NCBI RefSeq assembly: GCF_008065375.1
Contig: NZ_VJYI01000002.1
Location: forward strand, 1,196,787-1,260,786
Length of the DNA stretch: 64,000 nucleotides
Origin: Nonomuraea sp. SYSU D8015
GTDB taxonomy: Bacteria; Actinomycetota; Actinomycetes; Streptosporangiales; Streptosporangiaceae
Direction of reading: 5' to 3'
The notes under the pieces are model-generated. The model saw only the letters and a list, made by a program, of their open reading frames with translations, did not search any database and was not told the DNA's origin. The position numbers and the translations under genes were made by a program. Shown here in pieces: positions 14,377-22,480 of this stretch (within the stretch, counting starts at the first letter, position 1; each line of letters starts with the position of its first letter).

Positions 14377-16356
14377 GTGCACAAGCGGGCGAAACTGATC
14401 GTTGCCGTCGTGTTCGCGGGCTTCGCGAGCGTCTACGTGGTGGCCGGGTCACCCTTGGCGTTGGCCGTGTTCGGGGTGCAGGTGGCCTTCACCCGGCGGC
14501 GTTCGTGGTGGCTGGTCGCGCTCCAGGTGGCGCTGGCGTACGGATCGGTGCTGCTGTTCGGCTCCTCGGTCGGCATCTTGGGTTTCGTCGGCGGGTCGTT
14601 GCTCCTGACCCCGCTCTGGCCGCTCGCCCTGGCCGTCGCGGTGAGCGCCGCCCTGCTGGGCCCCGCCGACCCGGTGATCAGCATGGTGCTGATCTCCCTG
14701 GTCGTGTACGGCCTCACCAGGATGATCGACAGAATCGACGAGGTGAACGCGGCCCGCCTGGCGCTGGCGATGACGGCGGCGGCCGAGGAGCGGCTGCGCA
14801 TCGCCGCCGAGCTGAACGCGGGCCTGGGACGGGCACTGTCCGTGATCGCCGACGGCGCGCGTACCGGAACACCTGACGTGGACACGGCGCGCAGTTCGCT
14901 GGCCGACGCCCGGGCCGCGGCGGCGAGCTACCGGGCCATGTCCCTGGCACCCGAGCTCTCCACCGCCAAGGCGATGCTGACCACGGCAGGCGTCACCGTG
15001 GACGTGCGCGTCGGCCACGCCGCGCCGCTGGGACCAGCGGGCGCCCTCCTGGCGGCGGTGCTCAGAGAGGCCGTGATGGAGATCGTCCGGCGCCGCACGG
15101 CCACCACCTGCCGCATCGAGACGCTCACGGAGGGGGCCGCGGTACGGCTGCGCGTCTCCCACGACGGCGCCCGCACTGCCGGCGACGAGAACCTCGGCGA
15201 CCTGCCGGAACAAGTCGAGGCAGCCGGCGGCACACTCACCGTCGAGCTCGCCGACGACGCCTGGGTGACCGTGGAGGCGACCCTGCCCGCGGTACGCCCG
15301 CCCGTCCAGCCCTCCCACGACAGCACGTTGTCCATGGCGTTGCTGGCCGCCGTGTTGGTGGGGTTCTCGGCGAAGCTGCTGCTGGCGGCCGACTCGCCGT
15401 GGCCGGCCGCGCTGCTGGCCGTCATCGTCTTCATGCAGCTGCGATCGATCGAGGGCCGTCACCCCGTGGCGTTGTCGATCATGGCGGTGCTGACGTTCGC
15501 CCCGATCCCGCTGTACGGGCAGGCATGGCTGGGAGTGGCGGGCTTCTTGGCGGGGCCGGTCCTGCTGGCCTTCCCCTGGGCGGTGGCGCTGCCGCTGGTG
15601 GCGCTGACCGTGGCGACCGTCACGGTCTCGGGCGTGCTGCTCGCCATGCCGATCCCGCTGACCGTGAACTACGCGATCAGCACGCTCGTGACCGGCCTGG
15701 TCATGTACGGGCTGCTCAAACTGGCCCAGCTGACCAGGGAACTGCGCGAGTCGAAAGACGGCCTGGCCCGCGCCGCCGTCGTCGAGGAACGCCTGCGGGC
15801 CGCCCGAGACCTGCACGACCTCCTCGGGCACACCCTGGCGGCGATCCTCCTCAAATGCGAGCTCGCCCGCAGGCTCGACGCCGAGCGGGCACGGAAGGAG
15901 CTCGACGACGTGCTGACGATGACCGAGCGGGCGATGCAGGACCTGCGGACGGTGTCGGGCGAGCAGAGGGAGCTGTCGCTGGCCGCCGAGACGGAGTGGG
16001 CCCGCTCGCTGCTCGCGGCCGCGGGGATCGAGGTCGTGCTCGACCTGGACCACGGCGCTCTGGGCAAGGACGTGGACACCACCCTCGGGATCGTGGTCCG
16101 AGAGGCCGTCACCAACGTGCTGCGGCACAGCTCCGCCCGCCGGTGCACGATCACGACGTCAGCGGAGGACGGGATCGTACGGCTGAGCGTGCGTAACGAC
16201 GGCGTGCGCTCCGCCGCGCCCCGCCACGGCTCGTCCGGGATCGGCAACCTCACCACCCGTCTGGCAGCGCTCGACGGCCGCCTGGCCGTCGCCGCCGAGG
16301 ACGGCTGGTTCGAGCTGACCGCCGAGATCCCGACGCGCGTCTGGGTGCCCGCCTAG
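14377..16356 (+). CDS. Tandem (duplicated) sensor histidine kinase with a degenerate first kinase half
   Basis: This 659-aa membrane protein is built as two successive NarL-type kinases. Half 1 (about residues 1-310) has hydrophobic segments, then EERLRIAAELNAGLG, with Asn147 at the phospho-acceptor His position, and a C-terminal part lacking the N-box and G-box. Half 2 (about 315-659) repeats the membrane segments, then EERLRAARDLHDLLGH (His480), an intact N-box (VREAVTNVLRHSSA) and G-box (SSGIGNLTTRL). Only half 2 should phosphorylate. GTG at 14377. It converges on the response regulator, sharing CTAG at the stops, with an ABC exporter beyond it. Confidence 0.88.
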   Translation: MHKRAKLIVAVVFAGFASVYVVAGSPLALAVFGVQVAFTRRRSWWLVALQVALAYGSVLLFGSSVGILGFVGGSLLLTPLWPLALAVAVSAALLGPADPVISMVLISLVVYGLTRMIDRIDEVNAARLALAMTAAAEERLRIAAELNAGLGRALSVIADGARTGTPDVDTARSSLADARAAAASYRAMSLAPELSTAKAMLTTAGVTVDVRVGHAAPLGPAGALLAAVLREAVMEIVRRRTATTCRIETLTEGAAVRLRVSHDGARTAGDENLGDLPEQVEAAGGTLTVELADDAWVTVEATLPAVRPPVQPSHDSTLSMALLAAVLVGFSAKLLLAADSPWPAALLAVIVFMQLRSIEGRHPVALSIMAVLTFAPIPLYGQAWLGVAGFLAGPVLLAFPWAVALPLVALTVATVTVSGVLLAMPIPLTVNYAISTLVTGLVMYGLLKLAQLTRELRESKDGLARAAVVEERLRAARDLHDLLGHTLAAILLKCELARRLDAERARKELDDVLTMTERAMQDLRTVSGEQRELSLAAETEWARSLLAAAGIEVVLDLDHGALGKDVDTTLGIVVREAVTNVLRHSSARRCTITTSAEDGIVRLSVRNDGVRSAAPRHGSSGIGNLTTRLAALDGRLAVAAEDGWFELTAEIPTRVWVPA

Positions 16357-16961
16357 ATCCAGCCCGCCTCGGAGGCGATGCGTACGGCGTCCGTGCGGTT
16401 GCGGGCATTGAGCTTGGCCACGATCGTGGTGATGTAGTTGCGCACGGTCCCCGCGCTCAGGAAGAGCTGCCCGGCGATCTCGGGCGGCTCGGACCCCGCG
16501 GCCACCAGCCGCAGGACGTCGGCTTCGCGGGGGGTGAGCGGATTGTCGGCCAGGTGCCATGCGGTGGCGGCGAGGGAGGGGTCGAGGACACGTTCCCCCC
16601 GTGCCACCTTCCTGATCGCAGAGGCCAGCTCCTCCGGCGAGGCCGTCTTCAGGATGAAGCCGTCCACCTGGGAGGCGAGCGCGCGACGGAGGTGGCCCGG
16701 CTTGCCGTGGCCGGTGAGCATGAGCGTGCGGCAGGCCGGCAGCTTGGCGCGCAGCTCGCCGGCGGCGTCGAGGCCGTCGATCGTGCCGGGCATGTCGATG
16801 TCCATGACCGCTACGTCAGGCCGGTGCACCAGTGCCGCGGCCACCGCCGCGTCTCCTGACTCGACCGCCTCCACGACCTCGATGTCGGGCTCGAGAGTGA
16901 GCAGGGTCACGAGCGCTTCTCGGATGACGTGCTGGTCCTCGGCCAGGAGCATACGGATCAC
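16353..16961 (-). CDS. NarL/LuxR-type response regulator
   Basis: This 202-aa protein has a receiver domain with phospho-acceptor Asp54 (VAVMDIDMPG), Thr in MLTGHG and Lys in FILKTAS, and a C-terminal LuxR helix-turn-helix (LTPREADVLRLVAAG...AGTVRNYITTIVAKL). It is the likely partner of the tandem kinase although the genes converge and overlap at their stops. It diverges from the ABC transporter genes, with a palindrome in the 91-base gap, so it probably controls them. Confidence 0.9.
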   Translation of the reverse strand: MIRMLLAEDQHVIREALVTLLTLEPDIEVVEAVESGDAAVAAALVHRPDVAVMDIDMPGTIDGLDAAGELRAKLPACRTLMLTGHGKPGHLRRALASQVDGFILKTASPEELASAIRKVARGERVLDPSLAATAWHLADNPLTPREADVLRLVAAGSEPPEIAGQLFLSAGTVRNYITTIVAKLNARNRTDAVRIASEAGWI

Positions 16962-16974
16962 CTGACCATTATGT

Positions 16975-16998
16975 CCGGATCATGATGAGGTCATGACC
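16975..16998. promoter_or_regulatory. Palindromic site between response regulator and ABC genes
   Basis: GGTCATGACC (16989-16998) is a perfect 10-base palindrome, preceded by related ATCATGATGA sequence starting at about 16979. The location between divergent genes suggests a response-regulator binding site. Confidence 0.45.
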
Positions 16999-17052
16999 GG
17001 GTCGTGATCGCCTCTCTGGTAGCGGAAAGCGCTGATCAGCAGGCTTGATCCC

Positions 17053-17784
17053 ATGACAGAAGCAGTGCGTTTGGACGCGGTGAGCAAGGTGTACGGCAGG
17101 GGCAGGAGCGCGGTGGCGGCCCTGCGCGAGGTGTCGGTCGGCATCCCCAGGGGCACCTTCACCGCCGTCATGGGCCCCTCCGGCTCGGGCAAGAGCACGT
17201 TCCTGCATTGTGCGGCCGGGCTCGACGTGCCCAGCTCGGGAGCGGTACGGCTGGGCGGCACCGACCTGACCGGCATGGACGAGAACGCGCTGACCGAGCT
17301 CCGGCGGCGCCGGGTCGGCTTCGTGTTCCAGGCCTTCAACCTGGTCTCCGCGCTGACCGTGACCGAGAACATCACGCTGCCGCTCAAGCTGGCCGGCGCC
17401 CGGATCGACCGGTCCTGGCTGGACGAGGTCGTGCACAGGGTGGGGCTGGGCGGGCGTACGGGACATCGTCCCGCCGAGCTCTCCGGTGGCCAGCAGCAGC
17501 GCGTGGCCATCGCCAGAGCGCTGGTGACCAGGCCGGAGGTGGTGTTCGGCGACGAGCCGACCGGCGCGCTGGACACCATGACCGCCCGCGACGTGCTCAC
17601 CCTCCTGCGGGAGGTGGTCTCCGCGCTGGGCCAGACCGTGGTGATGGTCACCCACGACCCGGTGGCGGCCTCGTACGCCGACACCGTGCTCTTCCTGGCC
17701 GACGGCCGGATCGTGGACGCGATGACGGCCCCGACCGCCGAGAAGGTGGCCGAGCGCATGACCAGGCTGGGGGCGTGGAAGTAA
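17053..17784 (+). CDS. ABC transporter ATP-binding protein, MacB/LolD type
   Basis: This 243-aa ATPase has all motifs: Walker A GPSGSGKS (about residues 40-47), Q-loop in FVFQAFNLV, signature LSGGQQQR, Walker B VVFGDEPTGALD and the H-loop VMVTHDP. It belongs to the group that drives FtsX-like permeases in macrolide, lipoprotein or peptide export. Its TAA stop overlaps the permease ATG (TAATG). Confidence 0.95.
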   Translation: MTEAVRLDAVSKVYGRGRSAVAALREVSVGIPRGTFTAVMGPSGSGKSTFLHCAAGLDVPSSGAVRLGGTDLTGMDENALTELRRRRVGFVFQAFNLVSALTVTENITLPLKLAGARIDRSWLDEVVHRVGLGGRTGHRPAELSGGQQQRVAIARALVTRPEVVFGDEPTGALDTMTARDVLTLLREVVSALGQTVVMVTHDPVAASYADTVLFLADGRIVDAMTAPTAEKVAERMTRLGAWK

Positions 17785-20099
17785 TGATCTCCTTCGCGTT
17801 GAGGACGCTCCGGCATCGCAAGGCCGGATTCGCCGGCGCCTTCGTGGCCCTGCTGTGCGCCGCCGCGCTGGTGACGGCGTGCGGGATGCTGCTGGAGACG
17901 GGACTGCGCGGCGGCGTCGCCCCCGAGCGGTACGCCGGCGCCCCGATGATCGTGGCCGGCGACCAGTACGTCAGGCAGACCAAGGAGAGCGGCAAGGAGA
18001 AGGCCAAGCTCCTGTCCGAGCGCAGATGGATCCTCGCTTCCCTGGCTTCGGAGATCCGGCGCGTCCCCGGCGTCACGAAGGTGGTCACCGAGGTGACCTT
18101 CCCCTACGCCGGGTTCACCGCCCATGGCTGGGAGTCCGCCGCGCTCACTCCGTTCACGCTCGCCGAGGGCCGCGCCCCCAGCGCCGCCGACGAGGTCGTC
18201 GTCGACGCCCGCCACTCCGGCCAGGCGATCCCCGGCTACCGCGTGGTGGGAGTGACCGCCCAGGCACTGCCGGGTCGGGACACGATCTTCTTCTCCACCG
18301 GTGAGGCCCGCCGCCTGGCAGGACGGGACGGGCTGGTGACGGCGATCGGCGTCTGGCCCGCAGTGGACGTCGCCGTCAAGGGCGCCGTGGCCTACACCGG
18401 CGACCAGCGCGGCGCGGTCGAATTCCCCGATGGTGAGGGCTCTCGGGTCAGGCTCATCAGTCTGGGCGGCGCGCTCGGCGGCACCTCGCTGCTGGTGGCG
18501 ATTCTGGTCGTGGTGGGCACGTTCGCCCTGTCCATGCAGCAGCGCCGGCGCGAGATCGCCATGCTGCGCGCCGTCGGCGCCACCCCCAGGCAGGCCAGGA
18601 AGCTCATCGGCGGTGAGGCCCTGCTCATCAGCGTGGCCGCCGGGCTGCTCGGCTCGGGTGCCGGGATTCTGCTCGGGTTCTGGCTGCGGACCAGATTCGT
18701 CGCGCTCGGGGCCATGCCGGGGAATCTGCAGCTGGTCGTCAGCCCGTTCCCGCCGATCGTCGCGGTGCTGACCACTCTGGTGGCCGCGTGTGTGGCGGCG
18801 CGCGTCTCCGCCCGGCGTACCACGCGGATCAGGCCGGTGGAGGCCCTGGGCGAGGTGGCGATGCCCGCGGCCGGACTCCCCTGGGCCAGGCTGATCGCGG
18901 GCCTGATCGCCCTCGCCGGCGGCGTCGTGCTGACGATCGTGCTGTCCGACCTGTCCACCGAGGCGGCATCCAGCCCCGTCACCATGCTCACCGCATTGTT
19001 GTGGACGACGGCGGTCGCCCTGCTCGGACCGCTGATCGCCCGGGCGGCGACGGCCCTGCCGCTGCGGGCGCCCGGCGTGGCCGGCTATCTCGCGCGCAAG
19101 AGCCTGCGCGCCGGAGCCGGGCGGCTGGCCTCACTGATCACGCCGCTGACCCTGATGACGGCGATGACGTGCACGATCCTGTTCGTGCAGACCACCATGG
19201 GCCACGCCGCCCAGAGCGAGCGGAACGCGGGCATCATGGCCGACCACGTGCTCGCGCCGGGCACGTCCGTGGCCGCCGTTCGCCAGGTGCCCGGGGTGCG
19301 AGCCGTGACGGAGGTGCTGCGTACCTCGGTCAGGATCGACCTCGAGAAGTACGACGCCCAGGCCGTCACGCTCGACGGCCTGGACCAGACGATGGACCTG
19401 GGCGTGGTGGCCGGCTCGCTGGCCGGGCTCGGCGACACGTCGGCGGCGATCAGCCGCACCGCCGCCTCTCGGCTGGAGGCCGGCCTGGGCGACCGGATCT
19501 CCCTGGTGCTCGGCGACGGCACCCCCGCCGTGGTGCGGATCGCCGCGATCTACTCCCGCGGCCTGGGCTTCGGCGACCTGACCCTCTCACGCGGGCTCGT
19601 CGCGGGCCACGTGGACGATCCCCGCGGTACCGTCCTGGTGGCCGGCGGGTCACGCGAGGCACTACCTGCCGCGACCGCCCCCGACCAGGCGTCCGCGGGC
19701 TCCGCCAACGCGGCGGTGGCGTACGTCGCCATGGGCCTGATCATCGCGTTCTGCGCGATCGCCGTGGTCAACACCTTGGCCATGTCCACCCTGGCCCGCT
19801 CGCGCGAGCTCGCTCTGCTGCGCGTGGTGGGCACGACGCGGCGCCAGGCGGCGCGGATGCTGCGTACGGAGACGCTGACGGCGCTGGCCGTCTCTGTGGC
19901 CATCGGGACGCTGATCTCGCTGGTCACACTGGCGGCCTTCAGCATGGGGATGACGGGGTCGGCGCTGCCGTACGTGCCACCGCTCGCGTATGTCGCGGTC
20001 ATCGCGGCCGTGGCCGCCCTGGCGCTGGCGGCCACGGCGATCCCGGCGAGGTTCGCACTGAGGCCCCGCCCCGCCGACGCGCTCGGCGCGCGCGAGTGA
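17784..20099 (+). CDS. FtsX-like ABC transporter permease
   Basis: This 771-aa permease has an N-terminal membrane segment (residues 17-38), an extracellular domain and two FtsX modules. One is at about 225-360, with the QQRRREIAMLRAVGATPRQ cytoplasmic helix. The other is at the C-terminus, with LARSRELALLRVVGTTRRQA. A central block of helices lies between them. The architecture fits MacB-type exporters in actinomycetes that handle antimicrobial peptides or lipids. The ATG at 17784 overlaps the ATPase stop, although the frame is open far upstream. Control by the adjacent two-component system is likely. Confidence 0.92.
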   Translation: MISFALRTLRHRKAGFAGAFVALLCAAALVTACGMLLETGLRGGVAPERYAGAPMIVAGDQYVRQTKESGKEKAKLLSERRWILASLASEIRRVPGVTKVVTEVTFPYAGFTAHGWESAALTPFTLAEGRAPSAADEVVVDARHSGQAIPGYRVVGVTAQALPGRDTIFFSTGEARRLAGRDGLVTAIGVWPAVDVAVKGAVAYTGDQRGAVEFPDGEGSRVRLISLGGALGGTSLLVAILVVVGTFALSMQQRRREIAMLRAVGATPRQARKLIGGEALLISVAAGLLGSGAGILLGFWLRTRFVALGAMPGNLQLVVSPFPPIVAVLTTLVAACVAARVSARRTTRIRPVEALGEVAMPAAGLPWARLIAGLIALAGGVVLTIVLSDLSTEAASSPVTMLTALLWTTAVALLGPLIARAATALPLRAPGVAGYLARKSLRAGAGRLASLITPLTLMTAMTCTILFVQTTMGHAAQSERNAGIMADHVLAPGTSVAAVRQVPGVRAVTEVLRTSVRIDLEKYDAQAVTLDGLDQTMDLGVVAGSLAGLGDTSAAISRTAASRLEAGLGDRISLVLGDGTPAVVRIAAIYSRGLGFGDLTLSRGLVAGHVDDPRGTVLVAGGSREALPAATAPDQASAGSANAAVAYVAMGLIIAFCAIAVVNTLAMSTLARSRELALLRVVGTTRRQAARMLRTETLTALAVSVAIGTLISLVTLAAFSMGMTGSALPYVPPLAYVAVIAAVAALALAATAIPARFALRPRPADALGARE

Positions 20100-20130
20100 C
20101 CCGCCGCGCCACCCCGGGCCGTTCGCCGGG

Positions 20131-20724
20131 TCATCGAGCGTGCGGTGGCTCCGTCTCGGCACGACCATAGACCGCGTCCAACAGGTCGCGGGCGAAGCGG
20201 TCGAGATCGTCCAGGCCCGCGGCCGCCAGGGTGCGGGGGCCGTCGGCCAGCAGGTGAGGGATCGCGGCATGCATGGCCAGGGTGACGGCGGCGGCGCGCT
20301 CCGGCGTGACCGGCAGCCCGGCGGCCCGCTGCGCCTCCTCGAAGGCGGCGAAGTCGGCCGCCGCGACGTCGTCCAGGATGGCGGCCAGCCAGGGCGCGCG
20401 GGACGCCTCCGCCTGGAGTTCGAGATAGGCGAGCAGCCGCACCCGCCCCGGCCCGGCGACCTCGGCCAGCAGCGCGCCCATCATGGCCACGAGCGACGCC
20501 CGGCCGGTGACCGCCGGCCTGGGGAGATCGCGGTAGATCTCGACGCACCGCTCGGCGATCGCCTGCAGCAGTGACTGCCTGGTCGGGAAGTAGTTCTTGG
20601 CGGTGCCGGAGGGCACGCCCGCGGCACCGTCCACCGCGCGGTGCGTCAGCCCACGCGCGCCCTGCTCGGCCAGCACCTCGACGGCCGCGTCCCGTAGCTG
20701 ATCCCGCCGGTCCTGATTCGCCAC
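20131..20724 (-). CDS. TetR-family transcriptional regulator
   Basis: This 197-aa protein from GTG 20724 has an N-terminal helix-turn-helix (GARGLTHRAVDGAAGVPSGT, then KNYFPTR). A longer open frame reaches 20880 but would run through the palindromic operator, so the shorter form is preferred. It diverges from the P450 gene and probably represses the P450, membrane-protein and multicopper-oxidase genes. Confidence 0.88.
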   Translation of the reverse strand: MANQDRRDQLRDAAVEVLAEQGARGLTHRAVDGAAGVPSGTAKNYFPTRQSLLQAIAERCVEIYRDLPRPAVTGRASLVAMMGALLAEVAGPGRVRLLAYLELQAEASRAPWLAAILDDVAAADFAAFEEAQRAAGLPVTPERAAAVTLAMHAAIPHLLADGPRTLAAAGLDDLDRFARDLLDAVYGRAETEPPHAR

Positions 20725-20744
20725 GGATGCGAGATTACCCCAAA

Positions 20745-20756
20745 TGTGGTACCACA
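20745..20756. promoter_or_regulatory. Probable TetR operator (perfect 12-base palindrome)
   Basis: TGTGGTACCACA lies 20 bases upstream of the TetR start and about 50 before the P450. A further half-site (ATGTGGTGG) follows directly. The position and symmetry fit an operator over the divergent promoters. Confidence 0.65.
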
Positions 20757-20804
20757 GATGTGGTGGTTTCACCCTCGCGCGATCATGGGATGGATGGTCA
20801 GAAG

Positions 20805-21998
20805 ATGACGCAAGCACCGGAACTGCCGCTGCAGATGCGGCGGAACGGGTTCGACCCGGTCGAGGAGCTGGCCCGGGCACGAGAGGGCGAAGGCGTGGTG
20901 CGGGTGGAGACGCCGTTCGGCCTGCCCGCGTATCTGGTCTGCCGCCATGAGGATGTCCGCGAGGTGCTGTCGGACCCGGCCCGGTTCAGCAGTGCCGTCT
21001 CGCCGTTCACGGGGTCCGATGCGGTGGACGAGGAGGAACGGGCCAAGCTGCGGGCCGGGAGTCTGATCGAGTTCGACCCGCCGGAGCACACGCGGTTGCG
21101 CCGGATGCTCACCCCGGAGTTCACGGTCCGCCGGATGCGCAGGCTCGAGCCGCGGATCACCGACATCGTCCAGGCAGCTCTGGACGACCTGGAGCGGGCC
21201 GGCCGACCGGCCGATCTGGTGGCGCACTTCGCGTTGCCGGTGCCGTCGCTGGTGATCTGCGAGTTGCTGGGTGTGCCGTACGCCGACCGGGCGGAGTTCC
21301 AGGAGCGTTCCCTCCGCCTGGTGGACACCTCGTTGCCGATGGAGGAGCAGCTCGCGGCGCGGCGGGAGGACCGCGCCTACATGGCGGGCTTGGTCGCCCG
21401 CGCGCAGGCGGACCCGGGGGAGGACCTGCTGGGCATGCTGGTACGCGAGCACGGCGACGATCTCAGCACCGATGAGCTCATCGGCATCGCCGGCCTGCTG
21501 CTGCTGGCCGGGCACGAGACGACCTCGAACATGCTCGCCCTGGGCACGTTGGCCCTGCTGCGGCGCCCGGACCAGCTAGCCCTGATCCGCGACGACCCGG
21601 GCCAGGTCGAGCCCGCCATTGAGGAGTTGCTGCGCTGGCTGTCCATCGTGCAGTTGCTGCCGCCGCGCAGGACCACGGCGGATGTGGAGATCGCCGGGCA
21701 CGGCATCCCCGCGGGTTCGCTGGTGATCTGTTCGCTGCCCGGTGCCAATCGCGACCCCGCCTTCGTCGACGATCCCGACAGCCTCGACATCACCCGGGGA
21801 GCCGCCGGCCATGTCGCCTTCGGCCACGGCGTGCACCACTGTCTGGGGGCACCGCTGGCCCGGATGGAGATGCGCATCGCCTTCCCGGCCCTGCTCCAGC
21901 GCTTCCCCGGCCTCGCCCTGGCCGACCCGGACGAGCCGGTCGACTTCCGGGCCTTCAGCGTCGTGTACGGCGTGAACTCACTGCGGGTGACCTGGTGA
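20805..21998 (+). CDS. Cytochrome P450
   Basis: This bacterial P450 (397 aa from ATG 20805; ATG 20790 is an alternative) has the I-helix oxygen-binding motif AGHETTSN, the K-helix EELLR and the haem loop FGHGVHHCLG with proximal Cys346. It is a soluble class I enzyme that would need ferredoxin and a reductase encoded elsewhere. It resembles actinomycete CYP105/107-like hydroxylases, but the substrate is unknown. Its stop overlaps the next gene start (GTGA). Confidence 0.93.
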   Translation: MTQAPELPLQMRRNGFDPVEELARAREGEGVVRVETPFGLPAYLVCRHEDVREVLSDPARFSSAVSPFTGSDAVDEEERAKLRAGSLIEFDPPEHTRLRRMLTPEFTVRRMRRLEPRITDIVQAALDDLERAGRPADLVAHFALPVPSLVICELLGVPYADRAEFQERSLRLVDTSLPMEEQLAARREDRAYMAGLVARAQADPGEDLLGMLVREHGDDLSTDELIGIAGLLLLAGHETTSNMLALGTLALLRRPDQLALIRDDPGQVEPAIEELLRWLSIVQLLPPRRTTADVEIAGHGIPAGSLVICSLPGANRDPAFVDDPDSLDITRGAAGHVAFGHGVHHCLGAPLARMEMRIAFPALLQRFPGLALADPDEPVDFRAFSVVYGVNSLRVTW

Positions 21999-22480
21999 GC
22001 GGACGGCCGCTGAGCGCTGACAGATCCGGCCCGGCGATGTCGGCCCGGTCAGATGCCGCGCATCGGACGATGCTGTCTGGGTGGGTTCTGCGGGCTGTTG
22101 TCAGCGCGCACGTGGTGGCGATCCTCGGTCAGCCGGTGTTCACCGGCGTGTATCTGAGCGGTGACTACGACGGCTTGCGCTGGCACGCGGTCGGCGCCGA
22201 CGTGATCTCCTCCATCGGCTTGGTGCAGGTGGTCGTGGCGATCGTGGTCTGGGTTCGGCTGCGTCAGGTGTGGCCGTTCCTTGCCACGGCGGCCGTGGTG
22301 GCGGCCGAGACGGTGCAGTACGTGGCCGGGATGGACGGCGCACTGTGGCTGCACCTCCCGCTGGGCGTGATGACCGTCGCCGCGCTCGTCGTGCTGTTCA
22401 TCGCCGTATGGCGCCGGCCCCTCCAGCGGCGACCGCAACCCCCACGCGAGCCGGAGCAGCGGGAAGCCGGCCATGCCTGA
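21995..22480 (+). CDS. Four-helix membrane protein, operon partner of the multicopper oxidase
   Basis: This 161-aa protein has hydrophobic segments at about residues 30-50, 66-88, 92-110 and 118-138, and a Pro/Arg-rich cytoplasmic tail (RRPQPPREPEQR). No family motif was recognised. GTG at 21995 overlaps the P450 stop; an ATG at 22037 is also possible. It overlaps the multicopper-oxidase start by 8 bases, so all three genes are coupled. Confidence 0.75.
   Translation: MSGRPLSADRSGPAMSARSDAAHRTMLSGWVLRAVVSAHVVAILGQPVFTGVYLSGDYDGLRWHAVGADVISSIGLVQVVVAIVVWVRLRQVWPFLATAAVVAAETVQYVAGMDGALWLHLPLGVMTVAALVVLFIAVWRRPLQRRPQPPREPEQREAGHA

Noticed and set aside
16353..20099. Bacitracin-type (BceAB/BceRS) detoxification module
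   Set aside because: The kinase and regulator are NarL-type rather than BceRS/OmpR-type, and the permease has the two-FtsX MacB-like layout; only a general ABC-exporter/TCS link is kept.
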